Assembly: GCA_964535195.1 (NCBI GenBank)
Contig: CAZHSI010000005.1
Coordinates: 1 to 64,000 of the forward strand
DNA length: 64,000 bases
Reading direction: 5' to 3'
Source: UBA9339 sp964535195
GTDB taxonomy: Bacteria > Pseudomonadota > Gammaproteobacteria > UBA9339
Under the pieces are notes generated by a model. It saw only the letters and a program-made list of their open reading frames with translations, made no database searches and was not told the DNA's origin. Shown piece by piece: positions 42,185-51,058 of this stretch. Both the position numbers and the translations under genes were made by a program. The first letter of the stretch is position 1. The number at the start of each line of letters is the position of its first letter.

Positions 42185-45100
42185 CTATAGAAAAATTGGT
42201 ATTGGTGCTGGTAGTGGAACAAACTTCGGAGACTGAAAGTGCTTAAGAGTATAAATCGTATCCCCAATAAAACGACCCAGATTAGTATGATCATAATCGT
42301 AGTAAATAGTTACTCCAGCTGAAGAGTCGGAACCAGTAGGGATTGATACGTCACGAACATGCCTGCCATCAGCGGTTCTACCAGCAGATAAATAAGTCCA
42401 GCCATAAGTTATTGAACCATCCATGCCGGTCGCCACATTAACAAAACCTTCTTTATTGACAGCGCTAAGAGGCTTGCTACTTGTTACATCATAAACATAT
42501 TCAATATTAGAGCTTCCTTTCTGAATTGTAGAAGAGATATACGCATCAATTTGCAAAGCACCCACACGAAATGATTTAAATGTTTCCTTCCCAGTCATTG
42601 TATCCTTACTAGAAAACATATTTTTATACGCATCACTCTTCGCCCCATTATGATGAACCCCGCCAAACTTTGCGGCAGCAGTTCCACCAACCGTAGCATC
42701 ATTATTGCGATTTGACTTCGAAATTGTCAAACTATCAATATTGGTAAAGTTGTTAGGGGTTACATCTTGTATCGATTTACTAGACGAAGGATCAGCAAAA
42801 TCCTCTGCCGGGTTTTTGGGCTTCTCTGAATTTTTACCTGAAGAACTATTGATAGCATCACTGCCCAAACCTCCTAGCGTCCCTCCAGCTGCCCCGGCTC
42901 CAAATTTATAGCCCAATTCCTGTATTTTGTGGTTTATCCCAAGCGTCAGCCCAAAGGTCATCGCTCCTTCAAATAAAACCTGTTTAAAATTTGTTCCAGT
43001 TGCCACACCAATCCCCACAGTGATCACTGCTCCAGCCGCGGCAGCCCCTAATGCTGTACTAAACACTCCCAATCCAGCTGGTCCTAGCAATATCCCACCT
43101 ACAACTCCTGTTACTATTCTAACTACCGGGTTACTAAATACGCTTTTTACGGCCTTGCCTATTGAACGACACACCCTTCCAGCCCAACTAAAAAATCCAA
43201 ACCCGCTTGGATCAACAAATGCTAATGGATTATTAATACAATAACTATACCGATTCAAACACTGACTATTAGCAGGATCCTGTACATACGGGTCAGCGCT
43301 TAAAAAGCGTCCGATCACCGGATCATATATTCTGCCATCCATGTGGATTAAGTTTATATCATCCATATTTATCCCTTCGTGTCCAGTAAAGCCTCGATTG
43401 GTAATAGGGTTCGATGGTACAGCTCCTTTAGTTTGTTTCTGTTCCCCAAATGGGGTATACGAAAAATGTTGGGTAACATTACCATTTTCATCAGTTATAT
43501 CGGTAACGGAACCAAGATTATTATGCAACATCTCATAAATTTCGGTACGGTTCTTTGTTGTGTCATTGTTATTTACAGTTTTGACATAACCTGTATTTCC
43601 TCCAATATAGGCTTTTTGCTGAGTAACTTCTGTGCCATCTTTGTTCTTAATTAATACCGATTCATAGTTCCCCAAATAATAAGTGGTTACCGTTTTATCT
43701 AATGTACTATCAACCCTGGCAATTTTTTCTCTGTCAGCATTATAGTGAAAACTTACTGTAGTTTTAGGAGTAATAATATTCAGCGGTTTACTGTAACTCG
43801 TATAAGTAATTTTACGCTCTACACCATTTAAAGTACCACCGACTTGGTCACCATTTGCATCATAGGTAAATGTTCCCGCTTTTTTTCCTCTAATACTAGT
43901 AACGGCATGAGGGCCTGCGCCATTTTCTCCATATTTATAAGTACCAACATCCGATTTATAACTAATATTGCCGAGAGGATCGTAACGTAGTGTTTGTACC
44001 CCGGTTTCACTTGACTCAATACTAACCAGACGATTTAACCCATCGTAACGAAACTTTTCAATAACGTTATTAACCTGGTCTTGATGAATCGCAATATTAC
44101 CAAGCGTGTCATCATAGCGATAAATCTCTTTTTGTATTACTTGATTATTTTTACCAGGGCCACCAACCACAGCTAATTTACATTCATCGGCACCCCCCAC
44201 ACACTCTCTAATTTCAGGGATAGTTTTGGCTGTTTCAGTCGGGAAAAGTTCTTTTTGCACGGTAAGCTTGGTATCTAAGACTGTAGCAATCTCTTTTAAA
44301 AATCCAGTTTTTTGGTCATAAGTATAATTGGTAATTAAACCATTGCTGCGACCTTCTGAAATTACTCTACCGGCAGCATCTCTCGCATTCAAAGTCCAAT
44401 AAACTTTGCTAGTATCAGCATCACTAAGTTTTACTAGATAACCAAGTTCATTGTAATTATTTTTTACTTTAAGGCCATTGGGATAAGTTTCAAGATCAAG
44501 CCGACCATATTGATCGTAACTATAGCTACTTGCGCTAACCACATCAGCCTGATTTTTATTTTTGATAATAGTTTTTACATTAGATAATCTTCCAAAATTA
44601 TCGTAATTATAGCTTTTAGTGTAGGTTTCAAGGCCGTCATGCAACGCTTCAGTCGAGGCTACTAGTTTTTTTAGGATTGCTTTATCAGTCACATTGACAC
44701 TATTAATCCGCGCCAACTTGCCAATACCATTTAGTGCTGTGTCATATTCCCATGTACTGGTACCAGCATGGTCAGTCCGGCTAATCATACGATTTAATTT
44801 GTCATATGCAAAAGTTGTAGTTTGACCTTTAGCATCGGTTTGGCTAATTAGATTTCCTAAAACGTCATAATCATAACGCCAAGCACCCTTGTCGGGATCG
44901 TTAATTGCCACTTTTCTACCAATGTCATCATAAGTGATGATTGAATTATTACCAGCGCTATCCATGATTGCGGACATGTTGCTATAAGGATCATAATCGT
45001 AAGTTGTAACCGACCCTAAATTGTCGGTGGTTTTCACCAAATTACCAACCGCATTTACTTCTTTAATCCGTTTTTGTTCTGCCTGATTAATAATAGTAGT

Positions 45101-47971
45101 GGTAAAACCATCATAGATGGTTTGAGTAGTATTATTATCGGGTAAGATACTATGAGTTATTCGACCCAAAACATCATATTGTATTTTGGTATAATAAATT
45201 GGCTCGCCGGCAAAGAAGGGCAAGGTCTTTTGCGATACTCTTCCAAGCTCATCGTAATAAAGCAACTGCCAAATAGTCTTGCCATCCATATTTTGCGTGG
45301 TGATGGCGATTTTACGGTTTAGAGTATCATAGTATTCTTTATTGGTAGCGCCGCCATCAGTATGAGTGGTCACAATATATGAGACGTGTTTGAGAGCTTG
45401 TGAAATCTCACCAGCTGGCAAAGATCCGACATCAAGCCAGCTATAAGTTATCTCAGTTTTAGTACTATCAGGTGCTACCTGTAAAATCTCTCTACCAAAA
45501 CCATCGTATTGGTGAAAGACCTTTAGACCATTCAAATCTGTCGCTTCAGCTACTACCCCAAATCTTGGATCAACTACTTGACTAGTAGATTGTCCTAAAG
45601 AATTAGTCGTCTGCGTCACAAATTGCCCGTAATCATCGTACTTTACTTTAGTAACTCGATCTTCTATCCCCTTACCAGACACCGTAGTAATTATGATATT
45701 ACCAAATCGGTCCCGCGCATATTTAGTAGCAAGAGTTAATTTTGGATTGTGCGGTTCAGCAACGCTCTCAACCAATAGCGAAGTAGCAGGGTCATAACTA
45801 AAACTACTAGTCCTTGTCTGATCAATATTTTTTGGCGCCTGTTTAGTAACCGTAGCTTCGATTAATTCGCCAATAAACCATCTGTCAGGATTATTTCGAT
45901 AAGTATTCTCGGTGATCGTTGTATAGAATCTGTTGGTTTTATGTTCATAAATTGTGGAATCTATTTTTGTTGGATTACCATAATCGTCGTAAGTGTTTTT
46001 GATCGTGGTTGTACTAAGTAGCTTACCTTTTAAATCGAAAGTTTTTTTAATATTGGTTTTTACGTAAGGAAAATAATAGGTAGTATTAACGCTACCATCA
46101 CCAAAAGTTTTTAATTCCCAAACATCTGCAGCACTTGAAACCAAAGTACCATCAGCTAGCCTTGTTTCACTGGCAATTGGTAAACCTCTATTGTGAGTGT
46201 TAATATTTTGGTTGCGCTCATCGAAACCCTGGCTATAAGTTGTGGTGGTGCTTAAACTAGTACTATTATCGGTTGTCGTAACCTTATGGAATCCCAAAAA
46301 TCCTAAACCAAGGTGATTAAACTTAGCACCAGTGTAATGATAGGTTGTTACGTGCTCTAAATAACCTGTTATCCCTCCTGCAACTAATTTATTTATGATG
46401 CCTTGATCGTTGATATCAGTATTACTGCTTGTTTGATAAACCACATACATTGATCCTTGCCAATCAAAATTGGGGTATTTGGCGTCGTGCTCTTTAGTGT
46501 AGACTTTTACTTTGGTACCACTTAAAGGTTCGTAGTCGATAGAAATTTTGCTACCAAGACCATCGGTGATGGAGATGAGGTAGTCGGGTAGCTTTTGTGC
46601 GCGATTGAGCCAAGCATTTTGTATTCTCCAACAATGCCCTGAATTACCATCCCATCCACCTTGTATTACATCTACTAAACCATCACCGTTTAAATCTATG
46701 AGTACAACCCCTCTATCAGCTACATAATGTCCGGCATCTGAAATTACCGTTGGTGGAGTAAACTTACTATTTTCCACCCATCCTATACCCGTATTAATCC
46801 AAGCTTTGTGTATACCCCAATTGTGATCTCCGCGCCCACCATCAAAACCTGATTGCATTATGTCTGTTAAACCATCACCATTGAGATCTAATAACCTTAT
46901 GCCACGATCAACTCCGTTTAATCCAGCATCTACAAACATAGTAGGAGAAATAAAATCTGTAGCTTCAATCCACCCCTCTTCATTAGTCTGCCACCCAAAT
47001 TTTGTTGCTGGTAAACAAACCCCATTTCCACTGCACTTTTCAATACTTACTATTCTAGAACGAGCAGTGTTTTTGCCAATTTCATAGGTCAATCGATACT
47101 CATAAACTAAACTTGGACCTTGCCAAGTTTGCATAGTTTTTAAGCGTTTATCTAAAGTATTTTTGGAACCTGCCTGATAGGTAACACTTGTATCAGGACG
47201 AGCTTCGTAGATAAATTTTACTAAATTATATGGCGCAACCTTTGGTTCTCTTTCATTCCCAGTGTAGTTAATTTCTGTTGGATAAAAAATACCTTTAGCT
47301 TCATCTTTAAAATAATGTACTTCTAAATAATTACCAGCAGTGTCTTGAATTTTATTCAAACCCCAAACCGCAACACTATCTTTACCTTCAGCTTTAATTT
47401 GGGAATCCTGCGTTGCCGCATACTCAGCAACTTGCCCGCCTTTAGTCCAAACTTTAAAACTTGCCGGACCATTTCCCTGTTTGCCATAAGAAATTATTTT
47501 GGCTTTACTATCCACATAAGTACGATACTCAGTACCATCAGCACCATATTCACCTTTAATTACAATAAGTTGTTCACCATTAAAACAAAATCGGTCTTTA
47601 TCGGTAAAATCCACACCATGAATGACGCCATTTTGTGTTTTGTTACTTGGGCATCGAGTAATTGCCGTTAAGCCATCTAAAGAAAACCCCATCCCCAGTA
47701 AACCGTTTCTAGTATTGCTACTAGAACTATCATAAGTAATTGCCAGGGCTGGTGACATCCCAGCCGTGCCAGGAGACACCTCAATGGGAATAGAATAATG
47801 TGCTTGTCCAGAGGGCGTAACTTGAAACTCCCCTTTTAGGCTACCAACATTTGCGGTAAGTGCTTTAGATTTAGGAGAAGGGACTGGCGTATCAGCAACG
47901 CTAGTTGCAACCAAAAGGGAAAAGATAGTTAAGACTAAAAAAAACCAACAAGCAGAGAGACTTTTGCGCAT
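42185..47971 (-). CDS. SpvB/TcdB-type RHS repeat protein with a variable C-terminal domain (putative toxin)
   Basis: 1928 aa. Signal peptide at residues 1-26 (MRKSLSACWFFLVLTIFSLL...VADT) suggests Sec export. A SpvB-like domain covers about 35-340, FG-GAP/VCBS repeats with DLNGDGLTDI and DLNGDGLVDV lie at about 355-450, then a TcdB-mid-like segment, and RHS/YD repeats run from about 640 to 1480 (for example YDQYGRLDLE, YDKLNRMISR). The RHS core box YDPVIGRFLSADPYVQ is near 1547-1562, ending in NPLAFVDPSG. From about 1590 the chain changes to a hydrophobic Ala/Gly-rich part (to about 1690), then an unrecognised domain of about 240 residues (ATVGGTAAAKFGGVHHNGAK...). In RHS and Tc toxins this tail is the cargo; its activity cannot be read here. 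Confidence 0.9.
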   Translation of the reverse strand: MRKSLSACWFFLVLTIFSLLVATSVADTPVPSPKSKALTANVGSLKGEFQVTPSGQAHYSIPIEVSPGTAGMSPALAITYDSSSSNTRNGLLGMGFSLDGLTAITRCPSNKTQNGVIHGVDFTDKDRFCFNGEQLIVIKGEYGADGTEYRTYVDSKAKIISYGKQGNGPASFKVWTKGGQVAEYAATQDSQIKAEGKDSVAVWGLNKIQDTAGNYLEVHYFKDEAKGIFYPTEINYTGNEREPKVAPYNLVKFIYEARPDTSVTYQAGSKNTLDKRLKTMQTWQGPSLVYEYRLTYEIGKNTARSRIVSIEKCSGNGVCLPATKFGWQTNEEGWIEATDFISPTMFVDAGLNGVDRGIRLLDLNGDGLTDIMQSGFDGGRGDHNWGIHKAWINTGIGWVENSKFTPPTVISDAGHYVADRGVVLIDLNGDGLVDVIQGGWDGNSGHCWRIQNAWLNRAQKLPDYLISITDGLGSKISIDYEPLSGTKVKVYTKEHDAKYPNFDWQGSMYVVYQTSSNTDINDQGIINKLVAGGITGYLEHVTTYHYTGAKFNHLGLGFLGFHKVTTTDNSTSLSTTTTYSQGFDERNQNINTHNRGLPIASETRLADGTLVSSAADVWELKTFGDGSVNTTYYFPYVKTNIKKTFDLKGKLLSTTTIKNTYDDYGNPTKIDSTIYEHKTNRFYTTITENTYRNNPDRWFIGELIEATVTKQAPKNIDQTRTSSFSYDPATSLLVESVAEPHNPKLTLATKYARDRFGNIIITTVSGKGIEDRVTKVKYDDYGQFVTQTTNSLGQSTSQVVDPRFGVVAEATDLNGLKVFHQYDGFGREILQVAPDSTKTEITYSWLDVGSLPAGEISQALKHVSYIVTTHTDGGATNKEYYDTLNRKIAITTQNMDGKTIWQLLYYDELGRVSQKTLPFFAGEPIYYTKIQYDVLGRITHSILPDNNTTQTIYDGFTTTIINQAEQKRIKEVNAVGNLVKTTDNLGSVTTYDYDPYSNMSAIMDSAGNNSIITYDDIGRKVAINDPDKGAWRYDYDVLGNLISQTDAKGQTTTFAYDKLNRMISRTDHAGTSTWEYDTALNGIGKLARINSVNVTDKAILKKLVASTEALHDGLETYTKSYNYDNFGRLSNVKTIIKNKNQADVVSASSYSYDQYGRLDLETYPNGLKVKNNYNELGYLVKLSDADTSKVYWTLNARDAAGRVISEGRSNGLITNYTYDQKTGFLKEIATVLDTKLTVQKELFPTETAKTIPEIRECVGGADECKLAVVGGPGKNNQVIQKEIYRYDDTLGNIAIHQDQVNNVIEKFRYDGLNRLVSIESSETGVQTLRYDPLGNISYKSDVGTYKYGENGAGPHAVTSIRGKKAGTFTYDANGDQVGGTLNGVERKITYTSYSKPLNIITPKTTVSFHYNADREKIARVDSTLDKTVTTYYLGNYESVLIKNKDGTEVTQQKAYIGGNTGYVKTVNNNDTTKNRTEIYEMLHNNLGSVTDITDENGNVTQHFSYTPFGEQKQTKGAVPSNPITNRGFTGHEGINMDDINLIHMDGRIYDPVIGRFLSADPYVQDPANSQCLNRYSYCINNPLAFVDPSGFGFFSWAGRVCRSIGKAVKSVFSNPVVRIVTGVVGGILLGPAGLGVFSTALGAAAAGAVITVGIGVATGTNFKQVLFEGAMTFGLTLGINHKIQELGYKFGAGAAGGTLGGLGSDAINSSSGKNSEKPKNPAEDFADPSSSKSIQDVTPNNFTNIDSLTISKSNRNNDATVGGTAAAKFGGVHHNGAKSDAYKNMFSSKDTMTGKETFKSFRVGALQIDAYISSTIQKGSSNIEYVYDVTSSKPLSAVNKEGFVNVATGMDGSITYGWTYLSAGRTADGRHVRDVSIPTGSDSSAGVTIYYDYDHTNLGRFIGDTIYTLKHFQSPKFVPLPAPIPIFL

Positions 47972-48181
47972 AATTATTCCCTAAACTTGAAATGATTGAC
48001 GTAATATATAATTTATTTGGATTTTTGTATATACTGGTGGCAAATAAAAACAAGCGCAATACAAACTTGGCAGGTTGGATAAATTTCGCAACTGTCGAGG
48101 TAGGCCAGAGTGTTTCTCAGCTAAGGTGAAAGTACAGTAAGTAGCTGAATAAAATATTAGTTTGTTGCAAGAGAAGTATAT
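47972..48181. other. Divergent gap between the RHS gene and recN
   Basis: AT-rich, no gene. It must hold the divergent promoters. On the minus strand AGGGAATA lies directly before the RHS ATG, and on the plus strand AAGAGAAG precedes the recN ATG. Confidence 0.4.
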
Positions 48182-49852
48182 ATGTTGACTTATATAAACA
48201 TAAAAAATTTTGCCATAATTAAAGACCTCGAACTTGACCTGCAACCAGAGATGACTGCCCTCACAGGAGAAACTGGTGCTGGAAAATCAATTGTTATCGA
48301 CTCCTTAGAATTAGCTCTAGGCGCTCGTGCCGATGTTGCTCTCATTCGTAGTAATGCTGACCGCGCTGAAATTACCGTAATGTTTGATTTAACTAATCAA
48401 ACCAAAGCACGAGAATGGTTAATTGGACAAGAATTAGACAGTGAAAACGACTGCATTATTCGACGGGTTATCGCAAATGATGGCCGCTCAAAAAATAGTA
48501 TCAATGGCAATCCTTGTACGCAACAAACCTTACGCACCTTTAGCGATTTTTTACTCAGTATTCATGGCCAACATGAAAACCAAAATTTACTTAATCCCGA
48601 ATATCAACGAGAATTACTTGATGCTTTTGCCTCAACTAAACAACTTACTACTACGGTAAAAAATCTATACCAAACTTGGTTAAAAACCAAAAAAGAACTT
48701 ATCGAGCTTGAAAATAAAATCACTGACCGTGAAACCAAAATTGATTTCTTAAGCCATCAATTAAAAGAACTAGCAGCAGTTGATTTTAGCCCAACCAATC
48801 TTGCAAACCTGCATAATGAACAAAAACGTTTAAATAACATCGAAGAGTTTCTTAGCAATCTAAACTCGGCTTTAGATTTATTAGTAGAAAACGACGGCGC
48901 AGCCATCGTTAGCAATCTTTATAACACCAAAAATCAATTAGCGCTCTGCAAAAATATTGATAATAAAGTCGAGCCGATTATCGAATTAATTAACAATGCG
49001 ATCATTCACACTGAAGAAGCAGCGGCTGCCTTACGACAAAACTTGAATGCTACCGAATGTGATACTGAAAAACAAAAAGAAGTTGAAGCACAATTAAATC
49101 ATATTTATGACATAGCCCGTAAACATCACACCCAACCTGAGCAACTAACCGCAATCGAGCTCAACCTCAAACAACAACTGGAAGTAATCCAAACCGCAAC
49201 CACACAAATAGAAAAAGTCACCGCCGAACTACAGGAAATAGAAAAAAATTACCTAGAAGCAGCAACCGAACTTAGCACTAAACGTAAACTTGCAGCAGCA
49301 AAACTCAATCAGTTAATTAGTGAAAAAATGCAAATACTAGGCATGGTAGGAGGAAAATTTGTCGCGACACTCTCCCCTAACGTTAATAATAACTTTAGCA
49401 TAAGTGGATTAGAGCGTGTAGAGTTTTTAGTATCGACGAACCCTGGTCACCCTTTACAACCGCTACACAAAGTGGCTTCTGGCGGTGAATTATCTCGGAT
49501 CAGTCTAGCGATCCAAGTTATAACTGCTGAAAAAGAGGTGACCCCAACTTTAATTTTTGATGAAATTGACGCGGGTATTGGTGGTAAAACTGCTGATATC
49601 GTTGGTCAACTCCTGCGCAAGCTTGCCGAAAAAACGCAGGTAATTTGTATTACCCACCTACCCCAAATTGCTGTACAAAGTCACCATCATATCTTAGTTG
49701 AAAAGACTACTGATACCAAACAAACTCAAGTTTCGCTTACCACTTTAAATAAAAAAGAGCGGGTCAAAGAAATAGCACGAATGCTTGGCGGCGTTAAAAT
49801 AACCAACCAAACCTTAGCTCACGCTGAAGAGATGCTGAATACCGTCATTTAA
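48182..49852 (+). CDS. recN: DNA repair protein RecN
   Basis: SMC-like ATPase for double-strand break repair, 556 aa, the standard length. Walker A is TGETGAGKSIVIDSLELALG near residue 30, the coiled-coil region occupies about residues 150-370, and the signature and Walker B blocks are KVASGGELSRISLAIQV and PTLIFDEIDAGIGGKTADIVG in the last third. Its usual neighbour nadK ends 6.9 kb upstream, separated by the RHS region. The stop is directly followed by the IS element. Confidence 0.97.
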   Translation: MLTYINIKNFAIIKDLELDLQPEMTALTGETGAGKSIVIDSLELALGARADVALIRSNADRAEITVMFDLTNQTKAREWLIGQELDSENDCIIRRVIANDGRSKNSINGNPCTQQTLRTFSDFLLSIHGQHENQNLLNPEYQRELLDAFASTKQLTTTVKNLYQTWLKTKKELIELENKITDRETKIDFLSHQLKELAAVDFSPTNLANLHNEQKRLNNIEEFLSNLNSALDLLVENDGAAIVSNLYNTKNQLALCKNIDNKVEPIIELINNAIIHTEEAAAALRQNLNATECDTEKQKEVEAQLNHIYDIARKHHTQPEQLTAIELNLKQQLEVIQTATTQIEKVTAELQEIEKNYLEAATELSTKRKLAAAKLNQLISEKMQILGMVGGKFVATLSPNVNNNFSISGLERVEFLVSTNPGHPLQPLHKVASGGELSRISLAIQVITAEKEVTPTLIFDEIDAGIGGKTADIVGQLLRKLAEKTQVICITHLPQIAVQSHHHILVEKTTDTKQTQVSLTTLNKKERVKEIARMLGGVKITNQTLAHAEEMLNTVI

Positions 49853-49886
49853 ACAGAAATTATGAAGCGTTGTTGAATAAATCCCG

Positions 49887-50010
49887 TTGTTGTCCGATAA
49901 GCCTCTATTCGTTATTGCCCGGTAGCCTCTATTCGTCGTTGTCCGATAGCCCCTATTCGTCATTGCTCGGCAGCCTCTATTCGTCATTGCCCGGCTTGAC
50001 CGGGCAATCT
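49887..50010 (-). repeat. 24-bp tandem repeats at the left end of the IS
   Basis: Four contiguous units of 24 bp beginning GCCTCTATTCGT (49901, 49925, 49949, 49973) with one partial unit before them and a CCCGGCTTGACCGGGCAAT hairpin after. The same units appear, inverted, at 50942-51020. With no spacers, this is not CRISPR. Confidence 0.85.
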
Positions 50011-50024
50011 CAAACAAAATACTG

Positions 50025-50315
50025 TTACTGAATTATCTCATGGTATAGATCTTGCCTAGAAGGGTTCATTTTATCAATAAGTGATAACTTCCACTCCCTT
50101 TTATATTTTTTAAGTCGCTTTTCTCGACAAATTGCTGAATACATATCTTCATATTGTTCATAGTATACCAACTTGTGTAGATTGTATTTTTTACTAAAGC
50201 CATCAACTAAGCCGTTTTTATGTTGCCAAATACGTTTGATTAAATCTGAAGTTACTCCTATGTATAAAGTCGTATTGGCTTTATTTGTCAATATGTAAAC
50301 ACAAGGCGATTTCAT
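50025..50315 (-). CDS. GIY-YIG nuclease-family protein
   Basis: 96 aa from the ATG at 50315, which begins the usual MKSPCVYILTNKANTTLYIGVT motif. The GIY-YIG signature (VYIL ... LYIGVT) and the RIWQHK block with the conserved Arg are present near residues 5-34, and the rest fits the short UPF0213-like GIY-YIG group. Lying between the IS ends and reading opposite to the transposase relic, it may be a passenger of the element. Biochemical role unknown; such small stand-alone GIY-YIG proteins are common and poorly characterised. Confidence 0.8.
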   Translation of the reverse strand: MKSPCVYILTNKANTTLYIGVTSDLIKRIWQHKNGLVDGFSKKYNLHKLVYYEQYEDMYSAICREKRLKKYKREWKLSLIDKMNPSRQDLYHEIIQ

Positions 50316-50355
50316 AAGTACATTTTTAATTGTTTTTTTTTGCAAGGATACTAAC

Positions 50356-50940
50356 GTGAGTAAAAAAACTAAATACCGTATAAAAACTGGTCATCCTATA
50401 ATAAATCTTTAGTTCAACGAGGCAGCTTAACAGTTTGGTTCGATAAAAATAGTATTGATTCATGATGCAACAAAAGAAAACCTGGCAATAAAGATTGAAG
50501 CCTGTGTATTAACGGATGATAATGTTCATGATAGTGAGGTTCTTCCAAGAATGTTAAACCAGGTGGAAGGAATATTGCTCAAGTAACAGGGGATGGCGCA
50601 TATGATACGCACGAGTGTTATCAATGCGCTATTCATGCCGGAGCTGATCCTTGTTTTCCGCCACGCAAAAATGCTTCCCGCCACAAGCCATCTGACCAAT
50701 CCTGGATTTTACGAAACCAAACTGTTTCCCAGGTTATTTATCACAGTTAGAAATATTGGAAGAAAAAACGCGATCATCATCGCCGAAGTTTGGCTGAAAC
50801 CGCAATGTTTCGTTTTAAACAACTGCTTGGTGATTAAGATAATGGCTAGAACACTTGAGCGACAAGCTAAAGAAATTGGAATTAAATGCTTAGCCATCAA
50901 CACAATGAATCAACTAGAAATGCCTGCATATTCATGGTTT
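50356..50940 (+). pseudogene. IS5 family (IS903-group) transposase, broken
   Basis: GTG at 50356 with AAGGA just before it reads SKKTKYRIK, then a one-base loss near 50378-50383 changes the frame to SYNKSLVQRGSLTVWFDKNS, which ends in a TGA where a tryptophan would be expected. Later fragments include IEACVLTDDNVHDSEVLP, GDGAYDTHECY, RSLAETAMFRFKQLLGD and LAINTMNQLEMP, in shifted frames. About 100 codons are missing between the first and second parts, including the first catalytic aspartate region. Typical length is about 305 aa. It cannot make an active enzyme. Confidence 0.85.
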
Positions 50941-50941
50941 T

Positions 50942-51020
50942 TTGAGATTGCCCGGTCAAGCCGGGCAATGACGAATAGAGGCTACCGAGCAATAACGAAT
51001 AGGGGCTACCGGACAATGAC
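50942..51020 (+). repeat. 24-bp tandem repeats at the right end of the IS (inverted)
   Basis: GAGATTGCCCGGTCAAGCCGGGCAATGACGAATAGAGG is the reverse complement of the left-end hairpin and first unit; two to three units follow, ending at the inverted repeat. Confidence 0.8.
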
Positions 51021-51058
51021 GGGATTTATTCAACAACGCCAAATTATGGCAAAAGCAG

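Larger units (their letters stand above)
49867..51039. mobile_element. Decayed IS903-group (IS5 family) insertion sequence
   Basis: Perfect 20-bp inverted repeats: GCGTTGTTGAATAAATCCCG at 49867-49886 and its reverse complement at 51020-51039. The end resembles the termini I recall for IS903-type elements. Inside are a broken transposase (50356-50940), a GIY-YIG gene in the opposite direction, and 24-bp tandem repeats next to both ends. Size about 1.17 kb. Confidence 0.78.

Noticed and set aside
42705..43654. Plus-strand frames within the RHS gene
   Set aside because: They lie entirely opposite the RHS coding sequence and reflect its codon use; no independent signals.
49901..49995. 24-bp tandem units as a CRISPR array
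   Set aside because: Units follow each other without spacers, are inverted at the other end of the IS, and no cas genes are near.
49814..50017. Frame encoding octapeptide repeats (RAMTNRGY) over the tandem units
   Set aside because: The 24-bp period makes an open frame by chance in both copies; no start signal and it covers the IS end.
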